The notes under the pieces: model-generated | Database searches by the model: none | The model's input: the letters and a program-made list of their open reading frames with translations, nothing else | What the model was told of the DNA's origin: nothing | Translations under genes and position numbers: made by a program | Part shown: in pieces, positions 1 to 6,253 of the stretch | Numbering within the stretch: the first letter of the stretch is position 1 | Layout of the letters: each line of letters starts with the position of its first letter | Assembly (NCBI GenBank): GCA_016293615.1 | Contig: JAEDDX010000069.1 | Location: 1 to 12,258, forward strand | DNA length: 12,258 nucleotides | Direction of reading: 5' to 3' | From: Acetatifactor sp. | Lineage (GTDB): Bacteria; Bacillota; Clostridia; Lachnospirales; Lachnospiraceae

Positions 1-54
1 CGGTGGTGTGAGAGGTCGGAATTTCTCTTGATTGAGAAATTCCTCCTACTCGAT
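1..54 (+). mobile_element. 3' end of a group II intron (end of domain V and domain VI)
   Basis: Bases 8-52 fold into a domain VI-like hairpin. Its distal stem is 10 perfect base pairs (18-27 with 34-43) under a 6-nt loop. Its basal stem pairs 10-12 with 49-51 and 13-15 with 45-47, which leaves A48 as a single unpaired adenosine between two helices, as expected for the lariat branch point. The intron would end at T54, making A48 the seventh base from the end, as in the L. lactis Ll.LtrB intron (CTACTTCAC there, CTACTCGAT here). The opening bases (CGGTGGTGTGAGAGG) resemble the 3' strand of domain V and the linker to domain VI. Catalytic domains I-IV and any reverse-transcriptase ORF would lie upstream and are not visible. 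The fold is seen directly; the family assignment rests on structure and remembered consensus. Confidence 0.72.
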
Positions 55-120
55 TCCCAAATCGAAGGCTATGCTGCTGCGGCAATAGTATGTCTTGACG
101 AAAGCGCTGCACGGCTCTGA
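55..120 (+). other. possible 3' exon: C-terminal codons of an interrupted reading frame
   Basis: Directly after the predicted intron end, one frame stays open for 21 codons and ends in TGA at 118-120. The reading is SQIEGYAAAAIVCLDESAAR plus one Leu. The other two frames stop sooner. If the intron sits inside a gene, this would be the tail of that gene, but 21 open codons can arise by chance and no protein family is recognisable. The remaining bases up to the helicase promoter show no gene. Confidence 0.22.
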
Positions 121-187
121 AGTCCTGTCAGTTTTTGTGGGGAAAATCACCCGGAGGGTCAGCTTGGACAAATGGCGAACGAGAACC

Positions 188-210
188 AGAAAAAAGAGAG
201 CTTTTTTTCT
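188..210 (+). terminator. weak A/T hairpin with T-run, possible terminator of the upstream unit
   Basis: AGAAAAAAG (188-196) can pair with CTTTTTTTCT (201-210) with one bulged T around a 4-nt loop. The 3' arm is itself the T-run. It lies immediately upstream of the helicase promoter, where a terminator for the preceding transcript would be expected. The stem is almost all A-T, so its strength is doubtful. Confidence 0.3.
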
Positions 211-238
211 TGTGTTTCTCAACATTTCATGCTATACT
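210..238 (+). promoter_or_regulatory. sigma-A promoter of the helicase-ispF unit
   Basis: A -35 element TTGTGT (210-215) and a -10 element TATACT (233-238) are separated by exactly 17 bases. A TG dinucleotide one base upstream of the -10 (TGC-TATACT) makes it an extended -10 promoter. Transcription should start near 245, giving a leader of almost 100 nt before the helicase start codon. Confidence 0.7.
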
Positions 239-277
239 ACGCTATTGTTGAGTGAGAAGCAAACGATCTGCTCACTT

Positions 278-313
278 GTATCCCCAATCCGGGGATACTT
301 GGGGGCAGTTTTT
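278..313 (+). promoter_or_regulatory. helicase leader with two mutually exclusive hairpins (putative attenuator)
   Basis: GTATCCCC (278-285) pairs perfectly with GGGGATAC (291-298) over a 5-nt loop. The same C-run can instead pair downstream: CCCCAA (282-287) with TTGGGG (299-304), extendable by T281-G305, followed by CAG and five T (309-313), a terminator-like arrangement. The two folds cannot coexist. This is what an attenuator or temperature-responsive leader looks like, and RNA helicase genes of this kind are often cold-regulated or autoregulated. The pairings are seen; the regulatory role is inference. Confidence 0.45.
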
Positions 314-341
314 GTATCTGAAGTTTTTGAAAAGAGGGAAT

Positions 342-2036
342 ATGAGTAACGAGACAGAGATGACGGAATGGACCGAAGCATTGGAAGAAATGAATACAGA
401 GGAACGGCAGGAAGAAGCGGATGCCATGCTTGCGTGGGAGGGCATGATCGATGAGCGTATTCTTCGCGCCATCAGGGACATGGGCTTTGACCGGTTTTCT
501 CCGATTCAGGAGCTGGCCATTCCGGCACTGCTTTCCGGTCAGGACATCATCGGACAGGCACAGACAGGAACCGGTAAGACGGCAGCCTTCGGAATTCCCG
601 TTCTGCAGAAGATAGATCCTGATGTGAAAAAGCTGCAGAGTATTGTCCTGTGTCCGACCAGAGAGCTGGCCATCCAGGCGGCGGAGGAGCTTCGCAAGAT
701 CGCGAAATATATGCATGGAATCAAGGTGCTCCCTGTATACGGTGGGCAGGAGATCGGAAGACAGATCATCGGACTGAAGGGCGTACAGATCATTGTCGGT
801 ACCCCCGGCCGTGTGATGGATCATATGAGAAGACACACGATTAAGCTGGACAATATTCATACCGTCGTGCTGGATGAAGCCGACGAAATGCTGAACATGG
901 GCTTTCGTGAGGACATGGAGCTGATTCTGGGGCAGATTCCGGGAGAGCATCAGACGGCGCTGTTCTCCGCAACCATGCCGCAGCCGATTCTGGACATCAC
1001 AACGCAGTTCCAGAAGGATGCAAGGCTTCTGCGTGTAGCGGCGAAGGAACTGACCATCCCGCTGGTTTCCCAGAGATATTACAGAGTAAAGAGTCAGGAC
1101 AAGGATGCGGCCTGTATCAGACTGCTTGAGTATTACCAGCCTTCCCTCTGCCTGATTTTCTGTAATACCAAGGTTAAGGTGGATGAGCTTGCCGAGGTGT
1201 TAAAAAAGGCGGGCTTCCGTGCAGAAGGACTGCACGGAGACATGTCCCAGCATCAGAGAGATGTCGCGATGAATCGGTTCAGAAACGGCAGCACGCATAT
1301 TTTGATTGCGACCGATGTGGCGGCACGCGGAATCGATGTGGACAATGTGGAAGCGGTGATCAATTACGATATCCCGCAGGATATTGAGTATTATGTACAC
1401 CGTATCGGCAGAACGGGCAGAGCCGGCAAGACCGGTAAGTCCTTCACCTTTGTGTCCAACAGAGAAATGTATCGCATCCGTGAGATCGAGCGGATCTGTC
1501 ATACAGAAATCAAGGAAAAGAAGCTGCCGGGTGCAGCTAAGGCACTGAAGGCCAAGGCAGACAAGTACCTGAACAGGGCTTGGGAGCTGCACGGACATGA
1601 AGATATAGAGCTCATGAAGGCTTTCCTGCAAAGAAAGATGGAAGAGGAAGCGTGCGATGCGCTCGACCTGGCAGCAGTTATGCTAAAGCTCCAGGTTGGA
1701 GATAAGGGCCCTGAGATTGAGGCTGACAAGCCTGCGGCGAAGACCGGCAGATTCGGCAGATACGATGCTTTGATCCAAGAGGACAGGCGCGGCAGAGGAT
1801 TCCGTCGCCGGGAAGGCAGTCCGGAGGAGAGAAGACCCGGCTTTCGCAGACATACAGACAAGCAGGGCGAGGACACTAGGCGCAGAAAACACGAGAAGAC
1901 TGACCGGAGAAAGGACAACCGGACGGGACAAAGAGAGCGCGCGGGGAAGCCGAGGGACCTTCGCTTTGACGGCAGCATAGCCTATGCAAAGCCGAAAAGA
2001 AAGAGAAGTGTATCTGCAAAAGGCAGCATGGAATAA
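342..2036 (+). CDS. DEAD-box ATP-dependent RNA helicase (CshA/DeaD type)
   Basis: Cytoplasmic ATP-dependent RNA helicase that unwinds short RNA duplexes in ribosome assembly, mRNA decay and cold adaptation. All core motifs are present in the 564-residue product: Q motif around 52-68 (FSPIQ), Walker A AQTGTGKT 73-80, PTRELA 105-110, TPGR 154-157, DEAD 178-181, SAT 209-211, IFCNTK 272-277, ATDVAARGID 323-332 and HRIGRTGR 353-360. Residues 1-40 form an acidic N-terminal lead. Residues about 468-557 form a basic, disordered-looking Arg/Lys/Gly tail likely to bind RNA. I see no clear DbpA-type RNA-binding fold in residues 400-465. A GTG at 252 would add 30 residues, but it lies inside the hairpin leader without a ribosome site. 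ATG 342 follows AGAGGG, although at a short 3-nt spacing, and begins family-like sequence. ispF follows after 23 nt, so the two are probably co-transcribed. The split between CshA, CshB and DeaD cannot be settled here. Confidence 0.95.
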   Translation: MSNETEMTEWTEALEEMNTEERQEEADAMLAWEGMIDERILRAIRDMGFDRFSPIQELAIPALLSGQDIIGQAQTGTGKTAAFGIPVLQKIDPDVKKLQSIVLCPTRELAIQAAEELRKIAKYMHGIKVLPVYGGQEIGRQIIGLKGVQIIVGTPGRVMDHMRRHTIKLDNIHTVVLDEADEMLNMGFREDMELILGQIPGEHQTALFSATMPQPILDITTQFQKDARLLRVAAKELTIPLVSQRYYRVKSQDKDAACIRLLEYYQPSLCLIFCNTKVKVDELAEVLKKAGFRAEGLHGDMSQHQRDVAMNRFRNGSTHILIATDVAARGIDVDNVEAVINYDIPQDIEYYVHRIGRTGRAGKTGKSFTFVSNREMYRIREIERICHTEIKEKKLPGAAKALKAKADKYLNRAWELHGHEDIELMKAFLQRKMEEEACDALDLAAVMLKLQVGDKGPEIEADKPAAKTGRFGRYDALIQEDRRGRGFRRREGSPEERRPGFRRHTDKQGEDTRRRKHEKTDRRKDNRTGQRERAGKPRDLRFDGSIAYAKPKRKRSVSAKGSME

Positions 2037-2059
2037 GGGTTCACCGGGAGGGAAACGGT

Positions 2060-2599
2060 ATGAGAGTGGGAACAGGTTATGATGTACATCGTCTGACGGA
2101 AGGCAGAGACCTGATCATGGGAGGCGTGAAGATTCCTTACGAAAAGGGACTGCTCGGCCATTCGGACGCGGATGTACTTTTACATGCGATTATGGATGCA
2201 CTGCTTGGTGCGGCGGCATTGGGAGACATCGGGAAACATTTTCCGGACAGTGACCCGGCATACAAGGGAATATCCTCCATCCTTTTGCTGAAGAAGGTGG
2301 GGGAGCTGCTTCTGGAAAAAGGATATCTGATTGAGAACATCGATGCCACCATCATTGCGCAGGCGCCTAAGATGCGCCCCTATATTGATACCATGCGGGA
2401 AAACATTGCAAACGCTCTTGAGATTGACCTAAACTGTGTCAATGTGAAGGCGACGACCGAAGAGGGCCTTGGGTTTACCGGTACCGGCGAGGGGATCTCC
2501 TCGCAGGCAATCTGTATGCTGACCAGTCCGTTCGACCTTTCCGCGCAGCAGCTTCAAAACGGCTGCAGCGGCTGCTCCGGCTGCGGGAAGATGTCTTAA
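2060..2599 (+). CDS. ispF: 2-C-methyl-D-erythritol 2,4-cyclodiphosphate synthase
   Basis: IspF converts CDP-methylerythritol 2-phosphate to the cyclic diphosphate MEcPP, releasing CMP, in the cytoplasmic MEP route to isoprenoids. The protein starts MRVGTGYDVHR, with the metal ligands Asp8, His10 and His42 at the same positions as in the E. coli enzyme. It continues with the LGHSDADVLLHAIMDALLG segment (32-50) and ends the catalytic domain with ATTEEGLGFTGTGEG (131-145). The start is ATG 2060, seven bases after GGGAGGG. The core ends near residue 157, where the family normally stops. About 20 further residues follow, including the Cys-rich run CSGCSGC (169-175), which is not part of the usual enzyme. 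In many Firmicutes ispF is next to ispD; here a helicase precedes it. A 7-bp inverted repeat (2603-2609 with 2637-2643) follows but is a poor terminator. Confidence 0.96.
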   Translation: MRVGTGYDVHRLTEGRDLIMGGVKIPYEKGLLGHSDADVLLHAIMDALLGAAALGDIGKHFPDSDPAYKGISSILLLKKVGELLLEKGYLIENIDATIIAQAPKMRPYIDTMRENIANALEIDLNCVNVKATTEEGLGFTGTGEGISSQAICMLTSPFDLSAQQLQNGCSGCSGCGKMS

Positions 2600-2632
2600 T
2601 CGCCATTTGCAGTCCTTTTGCGGAAAGTATGG

Positions 2633-2661
2633 TTGACAAATGGGTTTAAATTGCATATTCT
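2633..2661 (+). promoter_or_regulatory. sigma-A promoter of the cysE-cysS operon
   Basis: Perfect -35 TTGACA (2633-2638), 17-base spacer and -10 TATTCT (2656-2661). Initiation near 2668 places the whole T-box leader in the transcript. It begins 34 bases after the ispF stop. Confidence 0.88.
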
Positions 2662-2667
2662 ATTGTG

Positions 2668-2919
2668 TAGAGAAATGCGAAGAACGAAGAGAGTACCTTC
2701 GTGAGAGGGCGTCAGAGAGTGACTGTTGATAAGCTGCGAGCAGTCATCGTCCAAGGGAAGGGAAAGTGCATTCGGGAGCAGGACTGTTGAGCACCGGGGC
2801 GGTAGGTAGGCAGTCACGTTTCGGGCGCGTTAAGCCCATCAAGGGAAAGGCAGACGCCTTTAAGCAGAGTGGAACCGCGGATCATTTCGTCTCTAGGGAG
2901 GGGAATGATCCGCTTTTTT
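2668..2919 (+). promoter_or_regulatory. T-box riboswitch, cysteine-specific
   Basis: A tRNA-sensing leader that lets RNA polymerase read into cysE only when uncharged tRNA-Cys is bound. The stem I distal arm is visible (2719-2725 paired with 2741-2747). The specifier is TGC at 2767-2769 followed by a purine (A2770), the codon matched by tRNA-Cys anticodon GCA. A short stem III pairs 2846-2851 with 2856-2861. The conserved T-box AGAGTGGAACCGCGG lies at 2866-2880. Its bulge TGGA (2870-2873) is complementary to an acceptor end UCCA, i.e. discriminator U73, which tRNA-Cys has. Two independent identity elements therefore point to cysteine, in agreement with the downstream cysE and cysS. CGTCTCT (2888-2894) can pair with the AGAG of the T-box to form the antiterminator. 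Confidence 0.95.
2877..2919 (+). terminator. T-box intrinsic terminator
   Basis: GCGGATCATT (2877-2886) pairs perfectly with AATGATCCGC (2904-2913), followed by six T (2914-2919). The 5' arm overlaps the end of the conserved T-box motif, so terminator and antiterminator exclude each other. cysE begins only 22 bases after the T-run. Confidence 0.94.
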
Positions 2920-2941
2920 ATGTTTGACGGAAGTGGACAAA

Positions 2942-3625
2942 ATGAGTATCATCAGCAACATCAAGGAAGAAATACAGATCATCAGGGAGCGCGACCCGGC
3001 GATTCATTCGTCGATGGAGGTTTTTCTGTACCCGAGCTTCAAGGTTATGATGCACTATCGTGTGGCGCATAAGTTGTATCAGAAGGGACATTACTTTTTG
3101 GCGAGGTGGATATCGCAGAGAGCCGTGCGCAAGACTGGCATTGAGATTCATCCCGGCGCACAGATCGGACGGGGACTTTTTATCGACCACGGCAACGGTG
3201 TCATCATCGGTGAAACGACCATCATCGGCGACAATGTGACGCTTTACCAGGGCGTCACTCTCGGAGGTACCGGTAAGGAACACGGCAAGAGACACCCGAC
3301 CCTCGGCAATAATGTGATGGTGAGTGCCGGCGCCAAGGTACTCGGTTCGTTTACCATCGGAGACAATTCCAAGATCGGTGCGGGTAGCGTCGTGTTAAGT
3401 GAGGTTCCCCCGAACTGTACGGTGGTCGGCGTGCCCGGCCGGGTGGTGAAGCGGGACAATGCATCCCTGCCCAGGGAGACGATGAACCAGACGGACCTTC
3501 CGGACCCCGTCAGAGAGGAAATGACTTCCCTGCAGAGAGCAAATGCGGAGCTTTCCGAGAGACTGACGCAGTTGGAACAGAAAATAAAAGTGATGAAACA
3601 AGGAGGAGAGACTGATGGAGAATAA
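2942..3625 (+). CDS. cysE: serine O-acetyltransferase
   Basis: Transfers acetyl from acetyl-CoA to L-serine, giving O-acetylserine, the first committed step of cysteine synthesis in the cytoplasm. Of 227 residues, 1-60 form the helical N-terminal part typical of the short EpsC/SAT form. Residues 67-170 form a left-handed beta-helix of hexapeptide repeats. Within it lie IDHGNGVIIGETTIIGDNV (81-99), with the catalytic Asp82-His83 pair, and KRHPTLGN (117-124), with the second His (118). The helix closes with VVGVPGRVV. Residues about 188-218 form a heptad-like coiled coil instead of the short inhibitory tail of E. coli CysE. ATG 2942 is preferred over TTG 2924, which starts five bases after the terminator T-run with no ribosome site; 2942 has a modest GGAAGTGG. 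It lies directly under the cysteine T-box and overlaps cysS by 11 bases, so the two are translationally coupled. No cysK is present in the window. Confidence 0.95.
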   Translation: MSIISNIKEEIQIIRERDPAIHSSMEVFLYPSFKVMMHYRVAHKLYQKGHYFLARWISQRAVRKTGIEIHPGAQIGRGLFIDHGNGVIIGETTIIGDNVTLYQGVTLGGTGKEHGKRHPTLGNNVMVSAGAKVLGSFTIGDNSKIGAGSVVLSEVPPNCTVVGVPGRVVKRDNASLPRETMNQTDLPDPVREEMTSLQRANAELSERLTQLEQKIKVMKQGGETDGE

Positions 3626-5036
3626 GTTGTTTTTCTACAACACACTGACCAGAACGGTAGAGCGTTTTGTACCCAATGAAGACGGAAAGGTGGCAATGTA
3701 TACCTGCGGACCGACCGTGTATCATTTCGCCCATATCGGCAACCTGAGAAGCTATATCATGGAGGATTTGCTGGAGAAGACCCTGCGCTATATCGGCTAT
3801 GATGTAAAGCGTGTCATGAACATCACCGATGTGGGACATCTGTCCAGCGACGCCGATACCGGCGAAGACAAGATGTTAAAGGGCGCCAAAAGAGAGCATA
3901 AGACCGTGATGGAGATCGCAAAGTTCTATACCGATGCTTTTTTCAGCGACTGCAAAAAGCTCAACATCAAGACCCCCGATGTGGTGGAACCTGCCACAAA
4001 CTGTATCTCCGAGTTCATTCATATGATCACGAAGCTTATCGAGAAGGGCTTCGCCTATGAGGCGGGCGGCAATATTTACTTCGACACTTCCAAACTGGAG
4101 GAGTACTATGTATTTTCCAACCAGAGCGAGAAGGAACTGCTTGTCGGCGTTCGCGATGATGTGGATGAGGACGAGAACAAGCGCAACAAGAGCGACTTTG
4201 TTCTTTGGTTTACCAAGTCCAAGTTTGACGATCAGGAGCTGAAGTGGGAGAGCCCCTGGGGAATCGGTTATCCCGGATGGCACATCGAGTGCTCCTGCAT
4301 CAGCATGAAGCATCTCGGTGAATATATGGATATTCACTGCGGCGGCGTGGATAATATTTTCCCGCACCACACCAACGAAATCGCTCAGAGCGAATCCTAT
4401 CTGGGACACAAATGGTGTAATTACTGGTTCCATGTGCATCATCTGAATGACAAGTCCGGCAAGATGAGTAAGTCCAAGGGAGATTTCCTGACAGTGTCTT
4501 TGCTGGAGAGCAAAAACTACAATCCTGTTGTATACAGAATGTTCTGCCTGCAGTCCCACTATCGCAAGCCGCTGGAGTTTTCCTATGAGGTTCTGGACAA
4601 TATGAGTGCTGCTTATGATAAGCTGGTGAGAAGAATCGGCACCCTGAACCGTGACGGAGAGATCGACGGTAAGAAGTTCGCAGAGTACAGAGAACGCTTT
4701 GAGGCTGCTTTGTGTGACGATCTGAACTCCTCTATGGCAATCACCATCCTTTACGATATGTTGAAGGACGAGATGAACGACGCAACCAAGTATGCCCTGG
4801 CGGAGAGCTTTGACGAGGTGCTTTCTCTGGATCTGACCACCGCACATGCCATGAAGGAAGCAGACAAGGAAGTCGATGCGGAACTGGAAGCCTTCGTGCT
4901 TGCGAAGATTGAGGAGAGAAAGGCTGCGAAGAAGGAGAAGGATTTTGCGAAGGCGGATGCAATCCGTGCAGAGCTTCTTGCTAAGGGTATCGTCATTGAA
5001 GATACGCGTGAGGGTGTAAAATGGAAGAAGGCATAA
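3615..5036 (+). CDS. cysS: cysteinyl-tRNA synthetase
   Basis: Class I aminoacyl-tRNA synthetase charging tRNA-Cys with cysteine using ATP; a cytoplasmic monomer. The 473-residue product has the class I signature HIGN (40-43) and KMSKSKG (283-289). The zinc site that selects cysteine is present: Cys31 (in MYTCGPTVY), Cys226 (in GWHIECSC), His251 and Glu255 (in FPHHTNE), matching E. coli Cys28, Cys209, His234 and Glu238. An anticodon-side helical domain fills about 320-473, with a Lys-rich charged helix near 430-448. The ATG overlaps the end of cysE by 11 bases and follows a strong AGGAGGAG site. Both genes answer to the same tRNA-Cys T-box, so uncharged tRNA raises amino-acid supply and charging capacity together. 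Length and motifs are normal and no frameshift is seen. Confidence 0.97.
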   Translation: MENKLFFYNTLTRTVERFVPNEDGKVAMYTCGPTVYHFAHIGNLRSYIMEDLLEKTLRYIGYDVKRVMNITDVGHLSSDADTGEDKMLKGAKREHKTVMEIAKFYTDAFFSDCKKLNIKTPDVVEPATNCISEFIHMITKLIEKGFAYEAGGNIYFDTSKLEEYYVFSNQSEKELLVGVRDDVDEDENKRNKSDFVLWFTKSKFDDQELKWESPWGIGYPGWHIECSCISMKHLGEYMDIHCGGVDNIFPHHTNEIAQSESYLGHKWCNYWFHVHHLNDKSGKMSKSKGDFLTVSLLESKNYNPVVYRMFCLQSHYRKPLEFSYEVLDNMSAAYDKLVRRIGTLNRDGEIDGKKFAEYRERFEAALCDDLNSSMAITILYDMLKDEMNDATKYALAESFDEVLSLDLTTAHAMKEADKEVDAELEAFVLAKIEERKAAKKEKDFAKADAIRAELLAKGIVIEDTREGVKWKKA

Positions 5037-5467
5037 AGGATTCGATGCTGTCTTTGATTCAGCAGACATTTCCGGGAAAAAAGCAGGATATCCGAAGCTA
5101 TTCTCCCCTGACGCTTGCCTATATCGGCGATGCGGTCTATGATATGATCATTCGCACCATTGTGGTCGGACGGGCCAACCGGCCTGCCAATATGCTGCAT
5201 CGCATCACGGTAAACTATGTCAGTGCCCTTGCGCAGGCGAGCATCATAGATGCCCTTCAGGAGCAGCTGACCGAAGAAGAGCGGGATGTCTATCACCGCG
5301 GCAGAAACGCAAAACCGCATACGAAGGCCAAGAATGCGTCCATGGAGGAGTATTTGAAAGCGACCGGCTTTGAGGCTGTGATAGGATATCTGTATCTCAC
5401 GGACAGGCAGGAGAGGATCCTTAAGCTGGTGCAGGCCGGTATCAAAGCCGCCGGCATGGAATTGTAG
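5021..5467 (+). CDS. mrnC: Mini-ribonuclease III (Mini-III)
   Basis: Dimeric RNase III-like endonuclease lacking the double-stranded RNA-binding domain. In Bacillus it matures both ends of 23S rRNA. The 148-residue length fits the family. The RNase III core is visible as LTLAYIGDAVYDM (30-42), with the catalytic Asp37 in the GDAVY motif, and GFEAVIGYLYL (116-126), with acidic Glu118 in the second half of the active site. KPHTKAKNAS (98-107) is the family's conserved basic stretch. The start ATG 5021 overlaps the end of cysS by 16 bases and is preceded by TGAGGGTG. The cysS-mrnC-rlmB order is the standard Firmicute one and ties the gene to rRNA maturation. Confidence 0.95.
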   Translation: MEEGIKDSMLSLIQQTFPGKKQDIRSYSPLTLAYIGDAVYDMIIRTIVVGRANRPANMLHRITVNYVSALAQASIIDALQEQLTEEERDVYHRGRNAKPHTKAKNASMEEYLKATGFEAVIGYLYLTDRQERILKLVQAGIKAAGMEL

Positions 5468-5484
5468 GTCTGGAAAGGAAACAT

Positions 5485-6225
5485 ATGGGTTACAGGGAAT
5501 TTATGATTGAGGGACGAAATGCTGTCATCGAAGCATTCCGTTCCGGCAAAACAATAGACAAGCTCTACATCCTGGACGGATGTCAGGACGGTCCGATCAT
5601 GACCATTAAGAGAGAGGCAAAAAAGCAGGATACCATCGTGAAGTATGTCGCCAGGGAAAGGCTGGATCAGCTCTCTGAGACCGGCAAACATCAGGGTGTC
5701 ATCGCCTGTGCGGCTGCTTATGAGTATGCGGAGGTCGAGACCATCCTGCAGGCGGCGAGAGACAAGGGGGAACCTCCCTTTCTTTTTCTGTTGGACGCCA
5801 TTGAAGATCCGCACAATCTGGGCGCCATCATCCGTACGGCAAACCTTGCCGGCGCGCACGGCGTCATCATTCCGAAGAATCGTGCGGTCGGTCTGACGGC
5901 GACCGTTGCCAGAACCTCTGCCGGTGCGATCAACTTTACGCCGGTAGCGAAGGTGACCAATCTTGCGAAGACCATAGAGGATCTGAAGAAGGAAGGCCTG
6001 TGGTTTGTTTGCGCGGATATGGGTGGAACCACCATGTATCAGCTGGACCTGAAGGGCCCGATCGGCCTTGTGATCGGTAATGAAGGCGAGGGTGTGAGCA
6101 GACTTGTCAGGGAAAAGTGCGATATGATTGCCTCCATTCCGATGAAGGGTGACATCGATTCCCTGAACGCTTCCGTGGCAGCAGGCGTACTGGCGTTTGA
6201 AATCGTAAGACAGAGAATGAACTGA
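5485..6225 (+). CDS. rlmB: 23S rRNA (guanosine-2'-O-) methyltransferase, RlmB/TrmH family
   Basis: SPOUT-class methyltransferase using S-adenosylmethionine; in E. coli RlmB modifies a guanosine of 23S rRNA (Gm2251). The 246 residues divide into an N-terminal RNA-substrate-binding domain (about 1-78, starting with EGRNAVIEAF) and the knotted catalytic domain. The three SPOUT motifs are present: DPHNLGAIIRTANLAG (108-123, Asn111 and Arg117), IGNEGEGV (197-204, Glu201) and IPMKGDIDSLNASVAAG (218-234, Asn228). ATG 5485 follows GGAAAGGAA at good spacing, 17 bases after mrnC. The exact target nucleotide cannot be read from sequence; a tRNA- or other rRNA-directed paralogue remains possible, but the mrnC neighbourhood favours the rRNA enzyme. 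Confidence 0.93.
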   Translation: MGYREFMIEGRNAVIEAFRSGKTIDKLYILDGCQDGPIMTIKREAKKQDTIVKYVARERLDQLSETGKHQGVIACAAAYEYAEVETILQAARDKGEPPFLFLLDAIEDPHNLGAIIRTANLAGAHGVIIPKNRAVGLTATVARTSAGAINFTPVAKVTNLAKTIEDLKKEGLWFVCADMGGTTMYQLDLKGPIGLVIGNEGEGVSRLVREKCDMIASIPMKGDIDSLNASVAAGVLAFEIVRQRMN

Positions 6226-6253
6226 TATATGACGCAATAGAGAGGATGGTATC

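Noticed and set aside
252..341. GTG start 30 codons upstream of the helicase ATG
   Set aside because: The extension lies in the hairpin-rich leader right after the transcription start, lacks a ribosome site and has no family similarity.
95..349. 84-codon + strand ORF overlapping the helicase start
   Set aside because: It spans the promoter, the A/T hairpin and the leader, has a TTG-type start without ribosome site, and looks like random composition.
2603..2643. Inverted repeat CCATTTG/CAAATGG as terminator after ispF
   Set aside because: The arms are only 7 bp, the loop is 27 nt, there is no T-run, and the 3' arm overlaps the -35 of the cysE promoter; possibly regulatory but not convincing.
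3876..5069. Minus-strand ORF of 397 codons opposite cysS
   Set aside because: cysS is complete with catalytic and zinc-binding residues; the antisense reading has no recognisable domain and covers two real genes.
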